DNA from: Oceanibacterium hippocampi
GTDB taxonomy: Bacteria > Pseudomonadota > Alphaproteobacteria > Sneathiellales > Sneathiellaceae
Direction of reading: 5' to 3'
Assembly: GCF_900172325.1 (NCBI RefSeq)
Contig: NZ_FWFR01000001.1
Span: 62,001-126,000 of the forward strand
Length of the DNA stretch: 64,000 nucleotides
Every line of letters starts with the position of its first letter. Positions within the stretch are counted from its first letter, which is position 1. Position numbers and translations under genes: made by a program. This document shows, in pieces, positions 34,131 to 42,564 of the stretch. The notes beneath the pieces were generated by a model. It was not told the origin of the DNA. It worked only from the letters and a program-made list of their open reading frames with translations, and did no database searches.

Positions 34131-35603
34131 TCAGAGCACCGATTCCAGCCGTTTGCACAATGTCTTCAGGACCTTGACACGGGCATGGCGCTTGTCCTCG
34201 GCCTCGATCAGCGTCCACGGCGCGGCCCGGGTGCTGGTCCGCTCGATCATGTCGTTGGCGGCGACCGCGTAGGCATCCCACTGACGCCGGTTACGCCAGT
34301 CGTCGTCGGTGATCTTGTACTGCTTGAACGGGGTCTGCTCGCGCGCCTTGAAGCGCTTCAGCTGCTCGTCCTTGCTGATGTGCAGCCAGAATTTCAGCAC
34401 CAGGTAATTGTCGTCCGCGAGCTGGGTCTCGAAGTCGTTGATCTCGGTATAGGCGCGTTGCCAGTCGGCTTCATCGCAGAATCCCTCGACGCGCTCGACC
34501 AGCACCCGGCCATACCAGGACCGGTCGAAAACCGATAGCTGGCCATGGCGCGGCAGGCGGCGCCAGAAACGCCACAGATAGGGGTGCGCCAGTTCCTCCT
34601 CGCTCGGCGCGGAGATCGGGAACATCCGCACCATGCGCGGGTCGAGGGCGCGGACGATGCGGCGGATGGCGCCGCCCTTGCCGGCGGCGTCCCAGCCTTC
34701 GAAGACGGTGACCACCGCGCGCCCGTCGAAGGCCCCCTTCTCCGCCAGCTTGAACAGCCTGTGCTGATAACGGGCAAGCTGTCGTTCGTAACTCGACTTG
34801 TCCAGCGACTTCCCGAGATCGAGGCTGTCGAGGATCGTCCGCCCGTCGATCGACGGCGCGGTCATGCTGACCGCCTCCGGCCGGGCCGGTTCCTTGCCGG
34901 CCATTCGTTCGCCAATCGCGTCGGCGATGGTGCGGCCGAGCATCACGTCGCGATAATGCCCGTCGGCGCTCGGCACGACGATCCAGGGGGCATGCGCGGC
35001 ATTGGTCCGGCGGATGACGGTCTCGCTGGTCTCGTTGACGGCGGCGTGGTTGGCGACGCCGGACCATTCCGCCAGCACGTGCAGACCGGGACTGGGTTTT
35101 CGCGCGATCGCCGCCAGCCGCTTCTTCTGCTGCTCGAGCGAGAGGTGGAACCAGAGCTTCAGGATCAGCACGCCTTCGCTGGCAAGCATCGCCTCGAAGC
35201 GGTTGATGGCGCCGAGTTCGCGATCGAAGCTCGCGGCGTCCCGTTCGCCCAGCACGCGGGCCCGCATCGGGTCGAAATACCAGCTTCCGAAGACGACGGC
35301 GATCTCGCCCTTCGGCGGGACGGCGTGCCAGTAGCGCCACATCCGGGGATGCATGCGCTGCTCCTCGGTCGGCTCGCCGAAGGCGTGGGCCTTCATGTGC
35401 TTCGGATCCATCCATTCGAACAGGGAATGGATCGCCTCGCCCTTGCCGGCGCCATCGACGCCGGAAACAACGACGATCACCGAGAAATCGCGCTTCTCCG
35501 CCAGTTCGAGCTGACGGGAGAGGAGATCGAAGCGCAGTGTCTCGACCGCTTCCCGGTAAGCCTCCTTGTTCAGCGAATGTTTCTGCTCGGCGACCTCAAA
35601 CAT
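34131..35603 (-). CDS. Polyphosphate:AMP phosphotransferase-like protein (tandem PPK2 domains)
   Basis: This kinase family moves phosphate from polyphosphate to AMP or another nucleotide. The protein has 490 residues, and two PPK2 domains are plain. The first has a P-loop-like GVDGAGKGEAIHSLFEWMD near 47; the second has EGWDAAGKGGAIRRIVRALDP near 298, then FDRSWYGRVLVERVEGFC. The double-domain layout is that of PAP (class II PPK2), known to make ADP from AMP. The start at 35603 overlaps the end of the aminotransferase gene by 8 bases, so the two are coupled, an odd pairing of functions. Confidence 0.92.
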   Translation of the reverse strand: MFEVAEQKHSLNKEAYREAVETLRFDLLSRQLELAEKRDFSVIVVVSGVDGAGKGEAIHSLFEWMDPKHMKAHAFGEPTEEQRMHPRMWRYWHAVPPKGEIAVVFGSWYFDPMRARVLGERDAASFDRELGAINRFEAMLASEGVLILKLWFHLSLEQQKKRLAAIARKPSPGLHVLAEWSGVANHAAVNETSETVIRRTNAAHAPWIVVPSADGHYRDVMLGRTIADAIGERMAGKEPARPEAVSMTAPSIDGRTILDSLDLGKSLDKSSYERQLARYQHRLFKLAEKGAFDGRAVVTVFEGWDAAGKGGAIRRIVRALDPRMVRMFPISAPSEEELAHPYLWRFWRRLPRHGQLSVFDRSWYGRVLVERVEGFCDEADWQRAYTEINDFETQLADDNYLVLKFWLHISKDEQLKRFKAREQTPFKQYKITDDDWRNRRQWDAYAVAANDMIERTSTRAAPWTLIEAEDKRHARVKVLKTLCKRLESVL

Positions 35604-36801
35604 GGCCTGATCCGGCCATACTCGGGGCCGCGTTCGCAAAGGCCAGGCGTTCCGGGAGGGCCGCGAGCGCGGCTTCGCCCAGATTGGCGAAGGCGAGGCG
35701 CAGATAATCCTCCTGCCCGGGACCGAACATTGATCCCGGCAGGCAGTGAACGCGGGCCTCGCGCACCAGGTCGCGGGCAACCTCGGCCGCGGGGCGGCCG
35801 GGCCACGGGTGGCGGACATAGGCGAAGTAGGCCCCGGCGCCGGCGAGCTCGAAGCCGCCCGGCCGGTCGGCGAAGATCGCGCGCACCCGGTCGAGCCGCG
35901 CCGCCATCGTCCGCCGGTTCGCCTCGCGCCAGGCGTCCAGGTTGCGGAGCCCGTACAACGCGGCGATCTGACCCGTATGCGGCGCGCAGATAGCCAGCGT
36001 ATCCATGATCTTTGCGGCCCGGGCGATGAACGTCGGGTCGGCGATGATCGAGCCGACCCTGTGACCGGTGAGGCAATAGACCTTCGAGAAACTGTAGAGC
36101 TGGATGACGGTCTCGCCCCATTCCGGATCGCCGAACAGGTGGTGCGCGGGCACACCGCCTTCCTCGCGAAAGTCCTTGTAGGTTTCGTCGAGCACCAGCG
36201 CGATCCCGCGCGCCCGCGCGATGTCGCGGAACGCGGCGATCACCTCGGGCGGATAGACCGTGCCGGTCGGGTTGTTCGGGGTCACCAGGACGATTGCCCG
36301 GGTCCGCGGGCCGATCAGCAGGGCCGCCTCGGCGGGGTCGGGCACACCGCCCCGATCGGGCCGGAACGGCAGATACCGGGCGACAATCCCCTGCATGTCG
36401 AGCCACATCTGGTGATTGAAGTAATAGGGCAGCGGCAGGATGACCTCGTCGCCGGGCCCGGCAAGAGCCGAGATCGCGAGACAGAAGGCCTGGTTGCAGC
36501 CGGCGGAAATCAGTACGTTCGCCGCCTGCAGGACACCGCCGTATTCGTCCTGCATGTGCCCGGCGAGCGCCGCCCTGAGATCCGGGACTCCGGTGATGGC
36601 GGTGTAGCGCGACGAACCGGGCCGGCGGATCCGCGCGGCAAGATCGTCAAGCAGGTCGTCGGGCGGCGGATAGGCCGGCACCGCCTGCGCCATCGGCAGA
36701 ATCGGGCGGGCCGGATCGGGAACCAGGCCGTCGAGCCAGCCGTCGGCCTCGGCGATCGGTGGTTCGATGGCCCCCGCCACCATTGGATTCATCGCGAACA
36801 T
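35596..36801 (-). CDS. Pyridoxal-phosphate-dependent aminotransferase, class I/II
   Basis: This cytoplasmic fold-type I aminotransferase has 401 residues. PLP contacts are visible in VLVTPNNPTGTVYPPE, VLDETYKDF (Asp) and SFSKVYCLTGHRVGS (Schiff-base Lys near 240). The late DYLRLAFANLG carries the substrate-carboxylate arginine. An AAAGAGG ribosome site precedes the ATG at 36801. It is first in a two-gene unit with the PPK2 protein. The amino-acid substrate cannot be deduced. Confidence 0.92.
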   Translation of the reverse strand: MFAMNPMVAGAIEPPIAEADGWLDGLVPDPARPILPMAQAVPAYPPPDDLLDDLAARIRRPGSSRYTAITGVPDLRAALAGHMQDEYGGVLQAANVLISAGCNQAFCLAISALAGPGDEVILPLPYYFNHQMWLDMQGIVARYLPFRPDRGGVPDPAEAALLIGPRTRAIVLVTPNNPTGTVYPPEVIAAFRDIARARGIALVLDETYKDFREEGGVPAHHLFGDPEWGETVIQLYSFSKVYCLTGHRVGSIIADPTFIARAAKIMDTLAICAPHTGQIAALYGLRNLDAWREANRRTMAARLDRVRAIFADRPGGFELAGAGAYFAYVRHPWPGRPAAEVARDLVREARVHCLPGSMFGPGQEDYLRLAFANLGEAALAALPERLAFANAAPSMAGSGHV

Positions 36802-37034
36802 GCCGTCGCCTCTTTCCGCAAGACTGATCCCGGTCCTTCGATATTAGCGTGTCCGCGATACCGCGCCGCAACATTCGCGAGCCAGACAAAAGGTTTCACG
36901 AGCAACCTTGAGTTCGCTTGTGGCTCCCCCGGAGCTTGGCTATGCTTCCTTTCAAAGCGGCACGATTGAACGACCTCTATGAATGGTCGCAATTCGAGAA
37001 CCGATTATCAAACGTCAAAACGGGAGGATTATTG
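36802..37034. promoter_or_regulatory. Divergent region between the aminotransferase gene and the TRAP operon
   Basis: These 233 bases hold promoters for both directions. An inverted repeat spans 36965-36993: ATTG..CGACC on the left faces GGTCGCAAT on the right, with a 2-base bulge. It could be an operator for the TRAP operon. A GGGAGGA ribosome site at 37022-37028 serves the TRAP binding protein. No gene is seen. Confidence 0.4.
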
Positions 37035-38078
37035 ATGGTACTTCGTGGGATATTGGCCGGCGCTGCCCTTGCGGTCGTCGGATCGTTCGGAGTGAGCGTG
37101 ACCGCCGTACCGGCGAACGCCGCCGAGATCATTGACGGACCGAAGGTCAACTGGAATTTCGCGGTCTGGGGCAAGCGCCGGGCATTCACCGAAGGCATGG
37201 AATATGCCGCAGAGCAGGTCAAGGAACGGACCGGCGGCAAATTCACCATCACGATGGGCTACGGCTCATTCTCGAAGCCGAAGGAAACCCTGGACGGCGT
37301 CAAGCTTGGCGCGACGCAGGGCGCGATGTTCTGCAACTTCTACCATCCGGGCAAGAATCCGGCCTTCATGGTGTTCACGCTGCCGTTCCTCCCGCTCGGC
37401 GATCCCGACGTGCGGATCCGCGTGACGCGCAAGCTCTACGAACATCCGGCCCTGGTCGCCGACATGGATCGCTGGAACGCGATGACCTATGTCTCGACCA
37501 TCCTGCCGCAGTACGAATTCTTCGGCCGCGGCAAGGAGCCGCACAAGCCGGAAGACTTCGCCGGCATGCGGGTGCGCGCCGGCGGCGGCATCGGCAGCGC
37601 GATGGAGAAGCTCGGCGCGACGCTCTCGACCGTCCCCGCCACCGAGGTTTACACGACGCTGGAGCGTGGCACGGTCGACGCGGCCTCGTTCCCCTATACC
37701 TACGCCCATGTCGCCTACAAGCTGCATGAGATCGCCGACTGGTTCACCGGCAATCTGAGCCCCGGCACCTCGGAATGCCCGGCGGTATTCAACAAGGACG
37801 CCTATGCCGCGCTGCCCCAGCAGTACAAGGATCTGCTGATGGGCATGCGCGACGAGATCTACGCCGTGCAGAAAAAGGCCTATGCCGACATCGACGCCAA
37901 GAACCTGCCGATGCTGCGCGAGAAGCTTACGGAAATCACCTATACCGAGGAGCAGCGCGCCGACTTCCAGGAGAAGGCCGGCAAGGTGGTCTGGGACGAG
38001 TGGGTCAAGGACAATCCGAAGCTGCCGGGCCAGGAACTGATCGACCTGATCCTCAGCGAAGCCAAGGCTTCCATGTAA
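37035..38078 (+). CDS. TRAP transporter substrate-binding protein (DctP family)
   Basis: This periplasmic binding protein has 347 residues. The signal peptide is at about 1-30 (GILAGAALAVVGSFGVSVTAVPANAAE). The DctP-type body shows VKERTGGKFTITMGYGSFSKPKETLDGVKLGA and PEDFAGMRVRAGGGIGSAMEKLGATLSTVPATEVYTTLERGTVDA; the Arg in the MRVR stretch is where family members hold the ligand carboxylate. A strong ribosome site precedes the ATG. It is followed by a long hairpin and then the two membrane subunits. A carboxylate ligand is likely; the identity is unknown. Confidence 0.94.
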   Translation: MVLRGILAGAALAVVGSFGVSVTAVPANAAEIIDGPKVNWNFAVWGKRRAFTEGMEYAAEQVKERTGGKFTITMGYGSFSKPKETLDGVKLGATQGAMFCNFYHPGKNPAFMVFTLPFLPLGDPDVRIRVTRKLYEHPALVADMDRWNAMTYVSTILPQYEFFGRGKEPHKPEDFAGMRVRAGGGIGSAMEKLGATLSTVPATEVYTTLERGTVDAASFPYTYAHVAYKLHEIADWFTGNLSPGTSECPAVFNKDAYAALPQQYKDLLMGMRDEIYAVQKKAYADIDAKNLPMLREKLTEITYTEEQRADFQEKAGKVVWDEWVKDNPKLPGQELIDLILSEAKASM

Positions 38079-38090
38079 CAACAGTGGATC

Positions 38091-38132
38091 GGGTGCCGGG
38101 CGGGGTCGGCGACGATCACCCGCCCGGCACCC
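38091..38132 (+). promoter_or_regulatory. Perfect 14-bp stem-loop between TRAP binding protein and small permease genes
   Basis: GGGTGCCGGGCGGG (38091-38104) and CCCGCCCGGCACCC (38119-38132) are exact complements around a 14-base loop. It fills much of the 79-base gap after the binding-protein stop. No T run follows, so it is more likely an mRNA stabiliser or partial attenuator than a full terminator. Confidence 0.7.
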
Positions 38133-38157
38133 GGACGCCGTAGCCCGGATCGGTGGC

Positions 38158-38802
38158 ATGACGCATTCCCCATCGTCGTCGTCGCACGACGGCGCTCAGT
38201 TGTTGTTTTTCGACGCCCTTCTTTTCCGCGTCGAGAAGTCCTTCACCTTCATTGCCGCGTTCGGCATCTTCTTCCTGATGCTGCTGGGCGTCACGCAGGT
38301 CGTCGGCCGCAAACTGTTCGACATACCGGTCTACGGCTACATCGACCTCGTCGAGCAATCGACGGCGCTCTTCGCCTTCCTCGGCGTCGCCTATTGCCAG
38401 CGCTTCGGCACCCATGTGCGGATGGAACTCGTCGTCAGCCATCTGTCCGGCCGCACGCTCTGGGTGGTCGAGGCGATCGCGATCGTCTTCTCGATCGTCA
38501 TCGTCAGCATCTTCATCCCCCACAGCTTCGATCATTTCCTCCGGGCCTGGGAATACGGCGATACGACGATCGATGCTGAATTCCCGGTCTGGCCGTCCAA
38601 GCTGCTCGTGCCGATCGCCTTTTCCGTTCTCTGGCTTCGGCTGGTGCTGCAGCTTGCCGGTTTCATCCGGCTGTCGATACGGCCCGACGCGACGCCGGTC
38701 GCCGTGACAACCGTGCACGACATCGAGACGAAGGCGCGAATCGAGATCGAGGACGCCTACGTCTCCGACAAGAACGGCGCATCGCCGTCCCAGCGGGGCT
38801 AG
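38158..38802 (+). CDS. TRAP transporter small permease (DctQ family)
   Basis: This small membrane subunit has 214 residues. Four hydrophobic segments are visible, at about residues 30-55, 65-85, 100-122 and 145-168, the usual DctQ count. The stretch LLGVTQVVGRKLFDIPVYGYIDLVEQSTALFAFLGVAY is typical. A hydrophilic N-terminus and a C-terminal tail make it a little longer than average. The large permease gene begins 3 bases after its stop. Confidence 0.92.
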   Translation: MTHSPSSSSHDGAQLLFFDALLFRVEKSFTFIAAFGIFFLMLLGVTQVVGRKLFDIPVYGYIDLVEQSTALFAFLGVAYCQRFGTHVRMELVVSHLSGRTLWVVEAIAIVFSIVIVSIFIPHSFDHFLRAWEYGDTTIDAEFPVWPSKLLVPIAFSVLWLRLVLQLAGFIRLSIRPDATPVAVTTVHDIETKARIEIEDAYVSDKNGASPSQRG

Positions 38803-38805
38803 GTC

Positions 38806-40113
38806 ATGGAATTGGATCCGCTCACCGTCGGCCTGATCGGGATGGGCGGGCTGCTCGTCCTGGTCCTTCTCGGCGTTCGTGTCGTCTTCGCCGCCTCCGC
38901 GGTCGGCCTGATCGGGCTGGTCGTGCTCCTCGGCTGGGGGCCGGGCGCCGGCCTCGCCGGCACCATTCCCCATTCGAAATCGGTCTCCTACACGCTCAGC
39001 GTGCTGCCGATGTTCATCCTGATCGGCTACCTGGCCTTCCACGCCGGGATCACGGCCGCCGCCTTCGACGCGGCGCGGAAATGGTTCGGTTGGGTGCCCG
39101 GCGGTCTCGCCGTCGCGACCGTCCTGGCGACTGCCGGCTTCGCCGCCGTCTCGGGCGCCAGCACATCGACCGCCGCCGTCTTTGCCCGCATCGCGATCCC
39201 CGAGATGCTGCGCTACAATTACGACCGGCGGCTGGCTGCGGGCGTGGTCGCCGCCGGCGGCACGCTGGCCTCGCTCATTCCGCCAAGCGCGATCCTGATC
39301 ATCTACGCGATCATCGTCGAGGAATCGGTCGGCAAGCTGCTGCTCGCCGGCTTCATCCCCGGCATGATCTCGGCCCTCATCTATGTCGCACTGATCATCG
39401 GCCGGGCCAAGCTCAACCCGAAGCTCGGGCCACCCGTCGGTGGCTTCACCTGGGGTGACCGGATGCGCTCGCTGCCCGGCATCTCGCCGATCATCGCGGT
39501 CGTTCTGGTGATCTTCGGTGGCATCTATTTCGGCTGGTCCACGCCGACCGAGGCCGGCGCCGTCGGCGCCTTCGTCGTCTTCTGCATGGCCATGGCCCGC
39601 GGCATGGGCTGGGCGAAACTGAAGGACGCGCTGCTCGAGACGGCGACGCTCACGGTGATGATCTTCTCCATCATCTGGGGCGTTCTGGTCTTCGTCCGCT
39701 TCCTCGGCTTCGCGCAGTTGCCCGAGGCCTTCGCCGCATGGATCGTCGCCCTGCCGCTGCCACCGTTCGCGATCATCATCATGATCCTGCTCGGCTATAC
39801 CATCCTCGGCATGTTCATGGACGCGATCGGCATGCTGCTGCTGACCCTCCCGGTCGTCTATCCGGCGGTCATGGCGCTGGGCTACGATTCGGTCTGGTTC
39901 GGCATCATCGTCGTCAAGATGGCGGAAATTTGCCTGGTCACCCCGCCGATCGGCCTCAACTGCTATGTCGTCAACGGGGTCAGACCGGACATACCGCTGC
40001 AGGACGTGTTCCGGGGCATCTGGCCCTTCTTCCTGGCCGACGTGGCGACCGTCGGCCTGTTCATCGCCTATCCGGAGCTGATCACCTGGCTGCCGAACCT
40101 GATGACCAACTGA
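38806..40113 (+). CDS. TRAP transporter large permease (DctM family)
   Basis: This channel subunit of the sodium- or proton-driven TRAP importer has 435 residues and about 12 hydrophobic segments. DctM blocks include AAVSGASTSTAAVFARIAIPEM, GTLASLIPPSAILIIYAII and LVTPPIGLNCYVVNGV. It lies 3 bases after the small permease gene. An acyl-CoA dehydrogenase gene starts 32 bases downstream and may belong to the same operon. Confidence 0.95.
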   Translation: MELDPLTVGLIGMGGLLVLVLLGVRVVFAASAVGLIGLVVLLGWGPGAGLAGTIPHSKSVSYTLSVLPMFILIGYLAFHAGITAAAFDAARKWFGWVPGGLAVATVLATAGFAAVSGASTSTAAVFARIAIPEMLRYNYDRRLAAGVVAAGGTLASLIPPSAILIIYAIIVEESVGKLLLAGFIPGMISALIYVALIIGRAKLNPKLGPPVGGFTWGDRMRSLPGISPIIAVVLVIFGGIYFGWSTPTEAGAVGAFVVFCMAMARGMGWAKLKDALLETATLTVMIFSIIWGVLVFVRFLGFAQLPEAFAAWIVALPLPPFAIIIMILLGYTILGMFMDAIGMLLLTLPVVYPAVMALGYDSVWFGIIVVKMAEICLVTPPIGLNCYVVNGVRPDIPLQDVFRGIWPFFLADVATVGLFIAYPELITWLPNLMTN

Positions 40114-40145
40114 CGAACCCTGCCTGAATCGAAGCGTGGAGTAGT

Positions 40146-41318
40146 GTGGCCGTGATGGAGGACCTCACCGAGGAGCAGAACGCGATCGTCGATGCCGTGG
40201 CGCAGCTCTGCGGCCGTTTCGACGATGCCTACTGGCTGAAACGCGACAGCGAGGGCGGCTTCCCGGAAGACTTTCACAAGGCAATGGCCGATGCCGGCTG
40301 GCTCGGCATCGCCATGCCCGAGGAATACGGCGGCGCCGGCCTCGGGGTCACCGAGGCCGCCCTGATGATGCACGAGGTGGCGCGCTCGTCAGGCGCCATG
40401 TCGGCGGCCTCGGCGATCCACATCAACATCTTCGGGCCGCATCCGATCGTCGTTTTCGGCGACGAGGAACAGCGCCAGCGCTGGCTGCCCGACCTGATCC
40501 GCGGCGCGGTCAAGACCTGCTTCGGCGTGACAGAGCCCGACGCCGGCCTCAACACCACGGCGATCACCACGCGGGCCGAGCGGGACGGCAATGGCTATAT
40601 CATCCACGGTCGCAAGATGTGGACGTCGACGGCGCAGGAAGCCGACAAGATCATGCTGCTCGCCCGGACCACGCCACGCGAGCAATGCGCCCGCCCGACC
40701 GATGGCCTGAGCCTGTTCTATACCGACCTCGATCGCGCGCAGGTCGAGGTCCGGGAAATCGGCAAGATGGGGCGGAAGGCGGTCGATTCGAACGCGCTCT
40801 TCATCGACGGCCTGCGGGTTCCGCTCGAAGACCGGATCGGCGAGGAGGGCAAGGGCTTCCAGTATATCCTGCACAGCCTCAATCCGGAGCGCATCCTGAT
40901 CGGCGCGGAGGCCATCGGCATCGGCCGCAACGCGCTTGCCCGGGCCGCGCAATATGCTCGCGAGCGAGTCGTCTTCGGGCGCCCGATCGGGCAGAACCAG
41001 TCGATCCAGCACCCGCTCGCCGAATGCTGGATGGAACTGGAGGCCGCCTGGCTGATGGTGCGCCACGGCGCCGCGCTCTACGACCGCGGCAAGCCCTGCG
41101 GGGCTGAGGCCAATACCGCGAAATATCTCGGCGCGGAAGCGGGCTTCAAGACCTGCACCCAGGCCGTCATGACCCATGGCGGCATGGGCTATGCCAAGGA
41201 ATTCCACGTCGAGCGGCTGATGCGCGAGGTCATGATCTGCCGGCTCGCGCCGGTCAGCCCGCAGCTGATCCTGTGTCACATCGCCGAGAAGCAGCTTGGC
41301 CTGCCGAAGTCGTACTGA
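40146..41318 (+). CDS. Acyl-CoA dehydrogenase
   Basis: This FAD-linked dehydrogenase introduces a double bond next to the CoA thioester. It has 390 residues. Family blocks are present: CFGVTEPDAGLNTTAITTRAERDGNGYIIHGRKMWTSTAQEADKIM (FAD/substrate region), KMGRKAVDSNALFIDGLRVP and, near the end, AVMTHGGMGYAKEFHVERLMREVMI. The expected catalytic Glu position reads THGGMGYAKE; which residue acts as base needs an alignment. The start is a GTG at 40146; a GTG at 40152 and an ATG at 40155 are equally possible. Its place after the TRAP genes suggests the imported acid is processed as a CoA ester. Confidence 0.92.
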   Translation: MAVMEDLTEEQNAIVDAVAQLCGRFDDAYWLKRDSEGGFPEDFHKAMADAGWLGIAMPEEYGGAGLGVTEAALMMHEVARSSGAMSAASAIHINIFGPHPIVVFGDEEQRQRWLPDLIRGAVKTCFGVTEPDAGLNTTAITTRAERDGNGYIIHGRKMWTSTAQEADKIMLLARTTPREQCARPTDGLSLFYTDLDRAQVEVREIGKMGRKAVDSNALFIDGLRVPLEDRIGEEGKGFQYILHSLNPERILIGAEAIGIGRNALARAAQYARERVVFGRPIGQNQSIQHPLAECWMELEAAWLMVRHGAALYDRGKPCGAEANTAKYLGAEAGFKTCTQAVMTHGGMGYAKEFHVERLMREVMICRLAPVSPQLILCHIAEKQLGLPKSY

Positions 41319-41333
41319 GCGGTTGTCGCCCTC

Positions 41334-41537
41334 TCACTCGCGCCAGAACGGCTTGTTGATCTCGTAAACCGCATCCGAGATCGACCGGCCGACATCGTGC
41401 AGGTCGCGTTCGCTCCAGCGCGCCAGTTCGGCGCGTGCCCGCGACCGCTTGCGCCAAAGGGCGATTTCCCGGCCGGCGGCACGGAACATGTCCATGAAGC
41501 CGGCGCGTCTCGGCTCGTGAAGGGTAGTGGTGCTCAT
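41334..41537 (-). CDS. DUF1127 family small protein
   Basis: This basic protein of 67 residues has a C-terminal half, ELARWSERDLHDVGRSISDAV and onward, that matches the DUF1127 pattern common in alphaproteobacteria. Members of this family are often stress- or nutrient-regulated and some bind RNA. GGAGAGA lies just before the ATG at 41537. It is divergent from the GcvA-like LysR gene across 111 bases holding a 17-bp palindrome. Confidence 0.85.
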   Translation of the reverse strand: MSTTTLHEPRRAGFMDMFRAAGREIALWRKRSRARAELARWSERDLHDVGRSISDAVYEINKPFWRE

Positions 41538-41619
41538 GATCTCTCTCCAGAGACTGATCTCTTGAGGCGAGATTTATGAGTTCACCTGAACCTATACCAA
41601 CGATATATTCTCAGGCACA

Positions 41620-41636
41620 CATGACATCATGTCATG
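41620..41636. promoter_or_regulatory. 17-bp perfect palindromic operator candidate upstream of LysR gene
   Basis: CATGACAT and ATGTCATG flank a single central C, giving perfect 8-base arms. The site ends 12 bases before the LysR start and lies 83 bases upstream of the divergent DUF1127 gene. A regulator bound here would block initiation of the LysR transcript or translation, fitting autoregulation. Confidence 0.55.
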
Positions 41637-41648
41637 AGGCCATGCCCG

Positions 41649-42560
41649 ATGCTGAACCGCCTGCCTTCGCTGAACGGGCTTCGTACTTTCGAATGCGTCG
41701 CCCGCCACATGAGTTTCACCGCCGCCGCGCGCGAGCTCAACGTGACCCAGACGGCGGTCAGTCACCAGATTCGCCGGCTCGAGGCGGAACTGGGGCTCCG
41801 CCTGTTCGATCGTGGCGGCCGTTCGCTCCAGCTGACGGCCGAAGGCAATCTCTACCTGCCGGCGGTCCGGGCGGCATTCGACGGCCTGCGGCACGCGACC
41901 GCGCGGCTCGGGCAGGACATGCGGCCGAACACGCTCACGGTCTCGACGCTCACCTCGCTCGCCGCGAAGTGGCTGGTCCCGAAGCTGGGCGGCTTCCAGG
42001 CCATCGCGCCGGACATCGACGTCCGGGTCACGACCTCGCTGGCGCTGGTCGATTTCGGACGTGACGAAGTCGACGTGGCGATCCGTTACGGCCACGGCGA
42101 CTGGCCGGGACTGCGTGCCGATCTGCTGATGAACGACGAGGTCCTGCCGGTCTGCAGCCCGGCACTTCTCGCCGGACCGATCCCGCTCGACCGTCCGGCG
42201 GATCTGGAGCGTCATACGCTGATCCATACCTCGACCGCACCGGACGACTGGCAGCTCTGGCTGACCGCGGTCGGCCTCGACTTCCCGCCGAGTCACCGCA
42301 TCACCACCGATCTCGCGCTGTCGGCGATCCAGGCGGCAATCGACGGCGTCGGGGTCGCCATCGCCCGGCGGCGCTTCGTCGAGGATGACCTGGTCGCCGG
42401 CCGCCTGGTCGAGCCCTTCGACGTCAACCTGCCGGTCGAGGCCGGCTATTACGTGGTGGCGCCGGCGGAAACAGCGGATCGGGAGAAGATCCGCCGTTTC
42501 CGGGACTGGCTGATGACGGTCGCCGCGGCGACGCCGATTGCCGCGGTGGCGGGCGCCTGA
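41649..42560 (+). CDS. LysR-family transcriptional regulator, GcvA-like
   Basis: This regulator has 303 residues. The N-terminus LPSLNGLRTFECVARHMSFTAAARELNVTQTAVSHQIRRLEAELG is characteristic of the GcvA/AmpR group. The ligand domain starts near 92 with LTVSTLTSLAAKWLVPKLG. The start MLNRLPSLNG at 41649 is preferred because GAGG lies 9-10 bases upstream. An ATG at 41634 falls inside the palindrome and has no ribosome site. Possible targets are itself, the DUF1127 gene or the convergent aldolase. Confidence 0.93.
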   Translation: MLNRLPSLNGLRTFECVARHMSFTAAARELNVTQTAVSHQIRRLEAELGLRLFDRGGRSLQLTAEGNLYLPAVRAAFDGLRHATARLGQDMRPNTLTVSTLTSLAAKWLVPKLGGFQAIAPDIDVRVTTSLALVDFGRDEVDVAIRYGHGDWPGLRADLLMNDEVLPVCSPALLAGPIPLDRPADLERHTLIHTSTAPDDWQLWLTAVGLDFPPSHRITTDLALSAIQAAIDGVGVAIARRRFVEDDLVAGRLVEPFDVNLPVEAGYYVVAPAETADREKIRRFRDWLMTVAAATPIAAVAGA

Positions 42561-42564
42561 AGGC

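Noticed and set aside
36925..36950. Sigma-54-like promoter before the TRAP operon
   Set aside because: TGGC and a GC pair occur, but the distance between GG and GC is one base short of the strict -24/-12 spacing.
41634..42560. Longer start for the GcvA-like LysR protein at 41634
   Set aside because: That ATG lies inside the 17-bp palindrome and has no ribosome site; the ATG at 41649 has GAGG at good distance and gives the usual family N-terminus.
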